A DNA stretch of 64,000 nucleotides from SAR116 cluster bacterium AG-426-I14 (lineage in GTDB: Bacteria; Pseudomonadota; Alphaproteobacteria; Puniceispirillales; Marisalimonadaceae). Under the pieces are notes generated by a model. The model did not search any database and was not told the origin of the DNA. It saw only the letters and a program-made list of their open reading frames with translations. The stretch covers positions 1 through 64,000 of the forward strand of contig QCNS01000004.1 of NCBI GenBank assembly GCA_003210055.1. Direction: 5' to 3'. A program made the position numbers and the translations under genes. Below are positions 53,108-60,983 of the stretch, one piece after another; position 1 is the stretch's first letter; the number at the start of each line of letters is the position of its first letter.

Positions 53108-54124
53108 TTAAAAATCCTTTTTTATTTTAAGAAATTTGAATTGTAAAAAATTGATAAGTTTTTCAACTAAATAATGAACATTTTTTTTTAAAATAATAAA
53201 GGACTCTATAATTGGATAAAAATAGATACTTATTAAATTATATTTTGTTAACTCCTCGTTTTTTTTCAATCCATAAGTTAATTTTTGATCTCTTTTTGAA
53301 AAAACTAATGAACCAAATAAAAGGTCCCAAAAAGCAAATGTAACACCAAAGTTTTTGTCATGGTGATTTTTATTTACTGAATGATGAATTTGATGTTGTG
53401 CTGGAGAAATTAAAAAATGCTCTAACCATTTCCAATAAGATATAGATATATGAGAATGCCTTAAGTTTGATCCTAATAGATGAAATGTAAATGAGAATAA
53501 ATTAGCTCCTAATATAGTTACTAAATTTAAATTACCCTGTGTAATAAAATAAAATAATCCAATAATTGAACCTTGTGAAATAGCATTTCTAATGACAAAT
53601 ATTATGCCCTCGATAGGATGCGTTCTGAAAACTGTTATTGGTGTTAAAACTTCTGCTGAATGGTGAACTTTATGAAAACTCCATAAAACAGGAATACGAT
53701 GCATTAAAAAATGTACAAAAAATTTTGAAAAATCATCCAAGACAAAATAACAAAAAGTAAATGATAATGGTATGATTAAAGAAATGATTAGATGATTGTT
53801 AATAGGCATAACAGTTGATTGTTCGTGAAGTAACTCGAATATAACAGTTGCAATAGTTAATTGTGACAGCAAAATTGGAGAAAAAATTATCATTACTAAC
53901 AAATTAATAGCATATAGACAATAATCTGTAATTGCTGACTTAGCGAAATAAATTTTTTTATCAAAGACAAATTTTATAGATTTAATTATGGTAAGTTTTT
54001 TTACATACATAGACCAGAGTAATGCTATAACAAACCCAGAAAACAAGTAACCAGCAAAAACTCTTTTTTTGGGGTCTAAGAAATTTGAACTTATAAATTC
54101 AGTAAAATTTATTAAATATTCCAT
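53108..54124 (-). CDS. Fatty acid hydroxylase / sterol desaturase-family membrane protein
   Basis: The 338-residue protein has several hydrophobic segments and the eight-histidine di-iron pattern of the fatty acid hydroxylase superfamily: HFLMHRIPVLWSFHKVHHSAE, NLRHSHIS, QHQIHHSVNKNHHDKNFG. It should oxidise a lipid in the inner membrane using iron and oxygen. It is placed directly before fbpA with a one-base gap, which couples an iron-dependent lipid enzyme to iron uptake. A terminator separates it from the DUF4856 gene upstream. The substrate is unknown; hydroxylation of an ornithine lipid, fatty acid or hopanoid are the options I would test. Confidence 0.87.
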   Translation of the reverse strand: MEYLINFTEFISSNFLDPKKRVFAGYLFSGFVIALLWSMYVKKLTIIKSIKFVFDKKIYFAKSAITDYCLYAINLLVMIIFSPILLSQLTIATVIFELLHEQSTVMPINNHLIISLIIPLSFTFCYFVLDDFSKFFVHFLMHRIPVLWSFHKVHHSAEVLTPITVFRTHPIEGIIFVIRNAISQGSIIGLFYFITQGNLNLVTILGANLFSFTFHLLGSNLRHSHISISYWKWLEHFLISPAQHQIHHSVNKNHHDKNFGVTFAFWDLLFGSLVFSKRDQKLTYGLKKNEELTKYNLISIYFYPIIESFIILKKNVHYLVEKLINFLQFKFLKIKKDF

Positions 54125-54134
54125 ATTTATTTAA

Positions 54135-54166
54135 AAAGCCGATCAGATATAAATCTGATCGACTTT
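54135..54166 (-). terminator. Intrinsic terminator after the DUF4856/imelysin-like gene
   Basis: CGATCAGAT at 54140-54148 and ATCTGATCG at 54153-54161 form a perfect nine-base-pair stem with a four-base loop, lengthened by AAAG/CTTT after one mismatch. On the minus strand the stem is followed by T-rich sequence. It lies between the gene stop at 54178 and the next gene start at 54124. Confidence 0.8.
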
Positions 54167-54177
54167 AGTTTTTTAGA

Positions 54178-55617
54178 TTAATCGTTTTCTGCGGACTTTT
54201 TTGGTCCCATTTTTTCTATGAGAGCAGCCATGCCTCCAGTAGCATCGTTAACTCTTGCCTTCAAAGCATACTTTTCACCAACTAACTTTTGTATTTTTAA
54301 CATATGTAGTTTGTAATATCCTATTGAAGAACCTTGGTCTTTGATGTAATTGCCAGATGAGTCAATACCTACTACCTGCGATAAATTAGGCATTAATGGA
54401 CCAAAACCCATCATTCTATTTAACCTATTAAATGTATCGCTTCTATTTTCAACTCCTGCTTGAAGTGCCATTGCAAATCCTTTTAACTCACCCCAATGCT
54501 TTAGGTATTTAGACATAGCTTTGTCCATACCTTTACCTGAAACAAGAGCAGATTCAACTTTTCCTAAGTCTTTATATACCGAACCAGCATATTTAAAGAC
54601 TGACTCTGCAATAACTTGTTCCCAGTTTGAGCAAATTACTTGAGCAAGATCTTGAACTTTTGTTAAATCTGCTGAAGACAACTTATTACCATTTGCTGCA
54701 GTTATTATTTTTCTTCCATCAATAAATGCACCAGTTACAGTTTTCAGATAATTAGTTTTTCCACCTTTATCATAGCTGGATGCATAATATGCATGAGCAT
54801 AAGTCATCTCTGTATAAAGGTCGACTACTCCATCTTTATTATAATCAGCTGCTTTTAGATCCTTTTTCTTTGCCACATCATAACTTTGTTTTGCACTTAA
54901 CTTCATAGTATGTGCTGCTGCACCCCAATAACCAAATGCTTCATCCCAACTATGTTCTTTACCGGTGTATGCTGCACCCTTTTTGTAAGGTTTGTCATTA
55001 GGTTTTACACTCGCAGTCATCTTTTCATCTAAATAGTTATCACATGCCTGATGGTATAAAACAGCACCCATTGCGTATTTAGATATTAACTGTGGATAAT
55101 GCATTCCATTTCGCGTATCAACACCACCTTTTGTTTTACCAGCTTTTTTAATCATGAAACGGATTACGTCAACACCAGTCATGTTATTTGGCCAAGATAA
55201 CTGTTTTCTTTTGTCTGTTTTACCAGACAAGTTGGAACCAGTGGATATCTCTCCAATCATTCTTTGTTTAACTGGAAACTTTGAGCTATTCTTTGGGTCT
55301 AGGATTGCCATTGATTTTGCCTTGTCTTTACCTTCAAAATAGTTAAGCATTTTTTTACCAGCTCCACCTGTGAAATCATTCGGGTTACCGGTGGATGATA
55401 TTTTTTTAAGACTATTATGTAATAATTGCCTCGCCATTTGCCCTGTATAGGCAGTTGAATTAGTTTTTGAACCTTTGTAACCTTTAACAGTCACAGGATT
55501 AGATCCATAAACCTCTCCAAATGAGTTGGATATGAATAAAAAAGGTAAAGAAATTGAAATTGCACCAGCAATCATTACCTTTTTCAAACAATCCACACTG
55601 AAAGTATTTTTAGTCAT
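54178..55617 (-). CDS. Exported DUF4856/imelysin-like protein, iron-regulated
   Basis: The 479-residue protein has a Sec signal peptide (positive stub, hydrophobic run to about residue 33, then SFGEVYG). The mature sequence is alpha-helical with the KEHSWDEAFGYWGAAAH motif and a long C-terminal helix set including LMPNLSQVV, which fit DUF4856 proteins of the imelysin clan. A loop DYNKDGVVDLYTE near residues 258-270 has an EF-hand-like metal pattern. Fur-like sequences lie upstream, so iron-responsive expression is likely. Imelysin relatives are outer-membrane or periplasmic iron-uptake proteins; the exact role is not known. A terminator follows. Confidence 0.75.
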   Translation of the reverse strand: MTKNTFSVDCLKKVMIAGAISISLPFLFISNSFGEVYGSNPVTVKGYKGSKTNSTAYTGQMARQLLHNSLKKISSTGNPNDFTGGAGKKMLNYFEGKDKAKSMAILDPKNSSKFPVKQRMIGEISTGSNLSGKTDKRKQLSWPNNMTGVDVIRFMIKKAGKTKGGVDTRNGMHYPQLISKYAMGAVLYHQACDNYLDEKMTASVKPNDKPYKKGAAYTGKEHSWDEAFGYWGAAAHTMKLSAKQSYDVAKKKDLKAADYNKDGVVDLYTEMTYAHAYYASSYDKGGKTNYLKTVTGAFIDGRKIITAANGNKLSSADLTKVQDLAQVICSNWEQVIAESVFKYAGSVYKDLGKVESALVSGKGMDKAMSKYLKHWGELKGFAMALQAGVENRSDTFNRLNRMMGFGPLMPNLSQVVGIDSSGNYIKDQGSSIGYYKLHMLKIQKLVGEKYALKARVNDATGGMAALIEKMGPKKSAEND

Positions 55618-55643
55618 GTTAAACTTCTGTAAATTATTAAAAT

Positions 55644-55662
55644 GTATTTAAGAATCATTATC
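55644..55662. promoter_or_regulatory. Weak Fur-like half site near the DUF4856 gene start
   Basis: The 19-mer matches only 13 of 19 consensus positions but holds an intact ATCATTATC half. It lies about 27 bases upstream of the DUF4856 gene start. It could be a secondary Fur site. Confidence 0.35.
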
Positions 55663-55737
55663 AATATAATAACGATATTCACTCCTATTATTACTTTATA
55701 AAATAAAAAATAAGAAATAAAGCAAAAAATGTTATTT

Positions 55738-55756
55738 GATAATGATAATCATTATC
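55738..55756. promoter_or_regulatory. Perfect consensus Fur box
   Basis: GATAATGATAATCATTATC is identical to the classic 19-bp Fur consensus, and flanking bases extend the dyad (TTT on the left, AAA on the right). It lies between the divergent DUF4856 gene (121 bases away) and bfd (116 bases away), so it can control either or both. Confidence 0.92.
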
Positions 55757-55820
55757 AAATAATATCAACTACTATGGTTGTCAATAGTTTTCTCAAATAA
55801 ATTTGTGATAAAATAAAAAT

Positions 55821-55839
55821 AATATTGACAATCATTATC
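55821..55839. promoter_or_regulatory. Second Fur box before bfd
   Basis: AATATTGACAATCATTATC matches 16 of 19 positions of the Fur consensus. It lies 33 bases before the bfd start, where it could block the bfd promoter. The AATATTGACA part may also contribute to a -35 element. Confidence 0.72.
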
Positions 55840-55871
55840 ATTTTTAATTAACTTTTATTAGGGAGAAAATC

Positions 55872-56048
55872 TTGATTATTTGTTTATGTAACGCAATTTC
55901 GGATAAAGTTATTAACAAGGCTATAACAAACGGCGCTAGTACAGTCTGGCAAGTTTACCAAGCCTGCGACTGTAGACCACAATGTGGCAGTTGTTCTGAA
56001 TATATCAAGGAAGCTCTAAACTCTAATCAAAAAGAACTTATTGAGTAA
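55872..56048 (+). CDS. bfd: Bacterioferritin-associated ferredoxin, 58 residues
   Basis: A short frame starts at TTG 55872, with GGGAG seven bases upstream, and ends with TAA at 56046-56048. The product has the Bfd cysteine pattern: Cys4 and Cys6 in MIICLC, then Cys38 and Cys41 in CRPQCGSC. Two more cysteines (32 and 34) are next to the second pair. Bfd carries a [2Fe-2S] cluster and reduces the iron core of bacterioferritin to release iron. Its 3' end faces bfr across five bases. Two Fur boxes lie upstream, consistent with expression when iron is scarce. The gene is shorter than common annotation cut-offs. Confidence 0.9.
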   Translation: MIICLCNAISDKVINKAITNGASTVWQVYQACDCRPQCGSCSEYIKEALNSNQKELIE

Positions 56049-56053
56049 CAAAC

Positions 56054-56536
56054 CTAATTTCCATTCTTTTCAGCAATTTGCTCTTGTAAATAATTTTGTA
56101 AACCTGTTGTTTCAATTAAATGCTTTTGTGATTCAATCCAATCAATATGCTCTTCAGTATCATCAAGAATTTTACTAAATATTTCTCTTGTAACAAAGTC
56201 ACTTTTTGACTCACAAATAGGTATAGCAATTTTTAAGCACTTTTGATTCGTCATTTCTAAATTCAAGTCTGCACTGAACATTTCTGGAACATCTTCTCCT
56301 ATGTGCAATTTACCAAGATCTTGCAAGTTCGGAAGGCCATCTAATGTTAATACTCTATCAATTATCCAATCAGCATGTTTCATTTCTCCGAGAGATTCCT
56401 CATAAATTTTATTTCCTAATCCAATAAAACCCCAATCTTTTAACATTCGAGAATGCAGAAAATATTGGTTGATGGCTGTAAGCTCATTTTTAAGAATAAT
56501 ATTTAATTGTTCTATTACTGCTGCGTCACCTTTCAT
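56054..56536 (-). CDS. bfr: Bacterioferritin
   Basis: The 160-residue protein has the Bfr four-helix layout: Glu18 in LKNELTAINQYFLHSR, Glu51-Met52-Lys53-His54 with the haem-ligand methionine Met52, Glu94 and His130 in DDTEEHIDWIE. In ungapped alignment to the E. coli numbering position 127 is Thr and not Glu, which may weaken the ferroxidase centre. It stores iron in the cytoplasm and pairs with Bfd encoded convergently. The start is divergent from the 174-residue orphan gene across 155 bases that hold two Fur boxes. Confidence 0.92.
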   Translation of the reverse strand: MKGDAAVIEQLNIILKNELTAINQYFLHSRMLKDWGFIGLGNKIYEESLGEMKHADWIIDRVLTLDGLPNLQDLGKLHIGEDVPEMFSADLNLEMTNQKCLKIAIPICESKSDFVTREIFSKILDDTEEHIDWIESQKHLIETTGLQNYLQEQIAEKNGN

Positions 56537-56616
56537 ATATAACTCCTATTTAAAGTTTTTATATAATGATTAAATTAATAATAATCAAGATAAATCATTG
56601 ATTTTATTTATTTTTT

Positions 56617-56635
56617 AATATTAATTATCATTATC
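56617..56635. promoter_or_regulatory. Fur box closer to bfr
   Basis: AATATTAATTATCATTATC matches 16 of 19 positions of the inverted Fur consensus. It lies 81 bases from the bfr start and 57 bases before the orphan 174-residue gene. Control of bfr, the orphan gene or both is possible. Confidence 0.7.
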
Positions 56636-56664
56636 AATTTCATTAACATTTTAATATTGACAAT

Positions 56665-56683
56665 GATAATGATAATGATTATC
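56665..56683. promoter_or_regulatory. Fur box upstream of the 174-residue orphan gene
   Basis: GATAATGATAATGATTATC matches 18 of 19 Fur consensus positions (one change at position 13). It is extended to the left by ACAAT, so three tandem GATAAT-like hexamers precede ATTATC. It ends eight bases before the orphan gene start at 56692, covering its promoter or ribosome site. Confidence 0.85.
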
Positions 56684-56691
56684 AATTTATT

Positions 56692-57216
56692 ATGCTCAAT
56701 GTTAATAAAAACAAAGATGCTTTTGTATCTGATTTAGGGTTACCTGAGAAAATTATTATATGGGGTATTAGAGAGTGGTTACATATGATAAGAGTGGCAA
56801 AAGATCCTAGAAAGTCACTTATTACAGGATTTAGCCAATTACTAGTTCAAGAGTCTGTGCTAGACTTTGACAAATTTATGCGTGTAACAGCTTGTTCTGC
56901 GACTAGAAAAATTGATGTAAGAAACAAATGTTGCCTTGAAATTGGTGAAGGAGAATATAATATCCTTGGTGCAATGGCATTTTCTCAAGGAAAATTTATT
57001 GAATTCCAAAAACTGATTTTATTAAGTTTTATAGACAAAAAAGATATACTTATAGCAACTAATCATATCGACAAAATTACAAATAGTTTTGCAAGAATGG
57101 GTTACTTTTTTCATATAACTGATAAATACCTAAGAAAAGTTAATGCAGACCCAAAAGATTTTGACAACGTTATATTTTATAAATTCAATAAAAATGATTT
57201 TATGAAATATTATTAA
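56692..57216 (+). CDS. Uncharacterised conserved-looking protein of 174 residues under a Fur box
   Basis: I do not recognise a named family. The product is mainly hydrophilic, with no signal peptide or membrane segment. It contains a charged N-terminal half (GIREWLHMIRVAKDPRKSL), cysteines at 68, 80 and 81 in TACSATRKIDVRNKCCLE, and GEGEYNILGAMAFSQG. The placement eight bases after a near-perfect Fur box makes strong iron repression likely. Its neighbours are bfr (divergent) and, downstream, coxM on the other strand with overlapping 3' ends. It may handle iron, haem or an iron-containing cofactor, which is an inference. Confidence 0.7.
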   Translation: MLNVNKNKDAFVSDLGLPEKIIIWGIREWLHMIRVAKDPRKSLITGFSQLLVQESVLDFDKFMRVTACSATRKIDVRNKCCLEIGEGEYNILGAMAFSQGKFIEFQKLILLSFIDKKDILIATNHIDKITNSFARMGYFFHITDKYLRKVNADPKDFDNVIFYKFNKNDFMKYY

Positions 57217-57994
57217 CGGCGTGCTTTGTCATTTCAATGACTAAATGAGATCTATAATCGCTTTGAGCATGTATATCACTAAATATTTCATAGTTATCAA
57301 GATTAATCCCATCTAAAGCACCTGAAGCAAAATTTTTGTTTAATGCATCCTCAATTTCTTTAGGCCTGAACACACCATTTTGCCCTGCTCCAGTAACGGC
57401 AACTCTAACATTATCAGAATTTTGTGATACAAAAACACCAACTATTGCATACCTTGAGGCAGGATTAGCAAACTTTGCATATGACGCTTTTTGAGGAATT
57501 GGTATAGAAAATTCTGTAATCAATTCACCTTCATCCAGAGATGTTTCAAATAAACCAACAAAAAAATCATCAGCTTTAATCTCTCTTTTATTAGTCACTA
57601 TTGTCGCGTTCAAACTAAGAATAGCAGATGGGTAACACGCAGATGGATCATTATTTGCAACAGATCCACCAATAGTTCCTCTATTTCTTACCATATGATC
57701 ACCTATTTGACCTGCAAGATTTGCTATAGCTGGTAAAGTTTTTTTTACTTCATCAGAACCTGAAACTTCTGCATGTGTTGTCATTGCTTTAATATTAAGA
57801 TTATTACCTGTAGAGTTAATACCACTTAAATTAGTGTCTCTAAGGTCAACTAATAAGTCAGAAGAACTTAGTCTGGATTTAAGAGTTGGTATTAGTGTCA
57901 TTCCTCCAGCTAAAAATTGTCCCTCAGATGATTTTTCATACTCAGATAAAGCCTCAGAAGTAGATTTTGGGTTAACATAATTTAAATCATACAT
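57200..57994 (-). CDS. coxM: CO dehydrogenase-like FAD-binding medium subunit
   Basis: The 264-residue protein has the FAD domain of molybdenum hydroxylases: FLAGGMTLIPTLKSRLS (about 28-44) and the GDHMVRNRGTIGGSVANNDPSACYP block (about 105-130). It carries electrons from the iron-sulfur small subunit to the acceptor. It is the last gene of the small-large-medium operon and lies 24 bases after the large-subunit gene. Its 3' end overlaps the orphan gene on the other strand by 17 bases. Family members also include nicotinate, carnitine-like and quinoline oxidoreductases. Confidence 0.87.
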   Translation of the reverse strand: MYDLNYVNPKSTSEALSEYEKSSEGQFLAGGMTLIPTLKSRLSSSDLLVDLRDTNLSGINSTGNNLNIKAMTTHAEVSGSDEVKKTLPAIANLAGQIGDHMVRNRGTIGGSVANNDPSACYPSAILSLNATIVTNKREIKADDFFVGLFETSLDEGELITEFSIPIPQKASYAKFANPASRYAIVGVFVSQNSDNVRVAVTGAGQNGVFRPKEIEDALNKNFASGALDGINLDNYEIFSDIHAQSDYRSHLVIEMTKHAVNNIS

Positions 57995-58018
57995 TTAATA
58001 ACTCCTAAAATTACAAGT

Positions 58019-60388
58019 TTAATTAGTTGCATCTTTTATTGCTCTCCAGATTTTTTCTGAAGTAGCTGGCATGGAAATATCTTTGACACCTAAAGGTTCA
58101 AGTGCATCAACAACTGCATTTATTACAGCTGGAGGACAACCAATAGTACCTAACTCCCCACAACCTTTTGCTCCCAGGGTATTAGTATTAGTTAAAGTAA
58201 TTTCTTCAGCACTTACTTTGAAATTTGGAAGATTGTCTGCTCTTGGCATTGTATAATCCATATAACTAGCAGATAACAATTGACCATTTTCATCATAAAC
58301 AGCATTTTCTAATAGTGCTTGTCCTATTCCATGTGCCAGTCCACCTTGGATTTGTCCCTCTACGATCATGGGGTTGATAACTTTACCAAGATCGTCTGCA
58401 GCAGTTAAGTTAATAATTTCTACTTTGCCTAAACTTGGATCTATTTCTACTTCACATATCACACAACCTGCTGGATATGTAAAATTTGGTGGATCAAAAA
58501 AGCATTTCTCATCTAAACCTGGTTCCAGTTTATCATGAGGGAAATTATGAGGAACATAAGCAGCTAGAGCAATTTCTCCAAAAGCTTTAAAGTTATTAGT
58601 TCCCTTGACTGTAAAATTTCCATCCGCAAATTCAATATTTCCTTCATCAGTTTCTAAAATATGAGCCGCAATAGCTTTACCTTTAGCTATTATTTTTTCT
58701 GTTGCTCTATAGATAGCTTCTCCACCAACAATTTGAGATCTAGAACCATAAGTACCCATCCCAAAAGGTATTTTGCTTGTATCACCATGAACTACTTCAA
58801 CATTATCAATATCTATACCTAATTTATCACTCACAATTTGTGAAAATGTTGTCTCATGACCTTGTCCATGACTGTGAGACCCAGTAAAAACAGATACAGC
58901 TCCCGTTGGATGAACTCTTATTTCCGCAGCTTCATACAATCCAGCTCTTGCGCCCAATGAACCAGCAACAGCAGAAGGAGCTAAACCGCATGCTTCCAAA
59001 TAAGTAGAAATACCAATACCTCTCAATTTACCATGCTTTTTTGCTTCCTCTTTTCTTGCGTTGATACCACTATAATCTGACATTTTAATAGCTATATCAA
59101 AAGTATCTTTGTATGAACCACTATCATACTGCAGTGCGACTGGAGTTTGATACGGAAATGCATCAGGTGGAATAAAGTTTTTCTTTCTTATTTCTTCCTG
59201 GCTAATCCCCATTTCTCTAGCAGCCCTATCTATTATCCTTTCAAGAACGTATGTTGCCTCTGGTCTACCTGCCCCCCTTACAGCGTCAACAGGAACAGTG
59301 TTTGTAAACAAAGATCTAACTCTGCAATAAATTGCAGGAGTTTTATAAGGTCCTGCTAATAAAGTTCCGTATAAGTATGTAGGAACACTTGAGGCAAAGG
59401 TTGATAAATATGCCCCTAGATTTGCCAAAGTATCAACTTTTAACGCTAAAAAATTTCCATCTTTATCAAGTCCCAATTTAACATTCGTAACATGATCTCT
59501 ACCATGACAATCCGATAAAAACGCTTCGGTTCTATCAGATGTCCACTTAACTGGTTTATTTATTTTATTTGAAGCCCAAGTTACAATTGCTTCTTCTGCA
59601 TAATGAAAAATTTTTGAACCAAAACCTCCTCCGACATCAGGAGAAATAACCGTTAGTTTATTTTCAGGTATACTTAAAACAAATGCCCCCATCAACAAAC
59701 GAATTACATGAGGGTTTTGGCTTGTTGTATAAAGTGTATAATGATCATTTGCACTATCATAATCTCCAATTGCACATCTAGTTTCAATTGCGTTTGGAAT
59801 TAATCGATTATTTCTAATATTTATTTCAGAAACATGGGCTGCATTAGCCAAAATATCATCTACACCTTTTAAATCTCCAAACATATGCCAATCGTAACAA
59901 ATATTTGTGTCAAGCTCCTCGTGTACATTTCCATTTTTCGATTCTAAAGCTGATGTTAAGTCAACTATTGGCGTTTGCTCATCATAATTAACATCTATTT
60001 TTTCTGATGCAGATCTAGCTTGATCATAGGTTTCTGCAACAACTACAGCTATTATTTCCCCTACATACTTAACGTTATCTTTAGCTATTGGGGGATGAGG
60101 TGGCTCTCTCATAGCAGTTCCATCAGTTGAGTCCACTTGCCAACCACATGGAAGACCTCCAACCTCCATATCGCTTCCAACAAATATACTTACCACACCC
60201 TCAGCTTTTTTTGCTTCAGAAATATCTAATTTAATAGTTCCTTTAGCAACATTAGACCTTAACATGAAAGCATGTAATTGTCCTGGTCTGTTGATATCAT
60301 CTGTGTAATTACCTTTACCTGTAATAAATCTTAAATCTTCCTTCCTTTTGACCGAAGCCCCTATTCCTGTTTTTATATCATCTGGCAT
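58019..60388 (-). CDS. coxL: Form II CO dehydrogenase-like molybdenum subunit
   Basis: The 789-residue protein has the molybdopterin-binding large-subunit pattern, DVGGGFGSKIFHYAEE (251-266) and the active-site loop DAVRGAGRPEATYV at about 368-381. The motif A-V-R-G-A-G-R is the form II type (AYRGAGR), not the form I AYxCSFR of bona fide CO dehydrogenases. The substrate is therefore unknown and carbon monoxide oxidation should not be assumed. Near the C-terminus GCGELGTIGCPPAV holds the catalytic glutamate. It follows coxS by two bases. Confidence 0.87.
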   Translation of the reverse strand: MPDDIKTGIGASVKRKEDLRFITGKGNYTDDINRPGQLHAFMLRSNVAKGTIKLDISEAKKAEGVVSIFVGSDMEVGGLPCGWQVDSTDGTAMREPPHPPIAKDNVKYVGEIIAVVVAETYDQARSASEKIDVNYDEQTPIVDLTSALESKNGNVHEELDTNICYDWHMFGDLKGVDDILANAAHVSEINIRNNRLIPNAIETRCAIGDYDSANDHYTLYTTSQNPHVIRLLMGAFVLSIPENKLTVISPDVGGGFGSKIFHYAEEAIVTWASNKINKPVKWTSDRTEAFLSDCHGRDHVTNVKLGLDKDGNFLALKVDTLANLGAYLSTFASSVPTYLYGTLLAGPYKTPAIYCRVRSLFTNTVPVDAVRGAGRPEATYVLERIIDRAAREMGISQEEIRKKNFIPPDAFPYQTPVALQYDSGSYKDTFDIAIKMSDYSGINARKEEAKKHGKLRGIGISTYLEACGLAPSAVAGSLGARAGLYEAAEIRVHPTGAVSVFTGSHSHGQGHETTFSQIVSDKLGIDIDNVEVVHGDTSKIPFGMGTYGSRSQIVGGEAIYRATEKIIAKGKAIAAHILETDEGNIEFADGNFTVKGTNNFKAFGEIALAAYVPHNFPHDKLEPGLDEKCFFDPPNFTYPAGCVICEVEIDPSLGKVEIINLTAADDLGKVINPMIVEGQIQGGLAHGIGQALLENAVYDENGQLLSASYMDYTMPRADNLPNFKVSAEEITLTNTNTLGAKGCGELGTIGCPPAVINAVVDALEPLGVKDISMPATSEKIWRAIKDATN

Positions 60389-60390
60389 TC

Positions 60391-60858
60391 TTAACCTCCC
60401 ATCACTTTTGAAGCTGCACTTACAGATTTTACAATATTATTGTAACCTGTGCACCTACATATATTACCCTCCAATCCTTTACGTATTTCTTTTTCTGAAA
60501 TTTTAGGATTGTTTTCCACTAACTTAATTGCACTCATAATCATTCCTGGGGTACAATATCCACATTGAAGTCCATGATTGTCTCTAAAAGCCTCTTGCAT
60601 TGGGTGAAGTTTATCTCCATTAGCAATACCTTCAATAGTTGTTACATCTGCACCATCTGCTTGAACTGCAAGAATAGAGCACGATTTAATGGCTTTTCCA
60701 TTCATATGAATTGCACACGCACCGCATTGACTTGTGTCACATCCTATATGAGTACCAGTCAAATCTAAATTCTCTCTTAAGAAACTAGAAAGTAAAGTCT
60801 TTGGATCTATCTCTTTTGAAACTTTTAATCCATTTACTGTCAAATTGATTTTGATCAT
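60391..60858 (-). CDS. coxS: CO dehydrogenase-like [2Fe-2S] small subunit
   Basis: The 155-residue protein has two [2Fe-2S] sites: Cys40, Cys45, Cys48 and Cys60 in the ferredoxin-like half, and Cys99, Cys102, Cys134 and Cys136 in CGYCTPG and CRCTGY. Length is normal for the family. It is the first gene of the three-subunit operon and is divergent from the IDH-family gene across 125 bases. It transfers electrons from the molybdenum site to the FAD subunit. Confidence 0.9.
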   Translation of the reverse strand: MIKINLTVNGLKVSKEIDPKTLLSSFLRENLDLTGTHIGCDTSQCGACAIHMNGKAIKSCSILAVQADGADVTTIEGIANGDKLHPMQEAFRDNHGLQCGYCTPGMIMSAIKLVENNPKISEKEIRKGLEGNICRCTGYNNIVKSVSAASKVMGG

Positions 60859-60983
60859 TTTTTACCCCATACAAAATTTTATAACTATTATAATGAATAA
60901 ATTTTTAATATTATTCTAGAAAAATGTTATAAAATTATAAATATTTATAGAAAAATCAATATAGCCAAAGCAGGATAACAATA

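Noticed and set aside
57200-60858. Carbon monoxide dehydrogenase as a firm function
   Set aside because: The active-site loop is form II and the maturation genes are missing, so only the enzyme family is supported.
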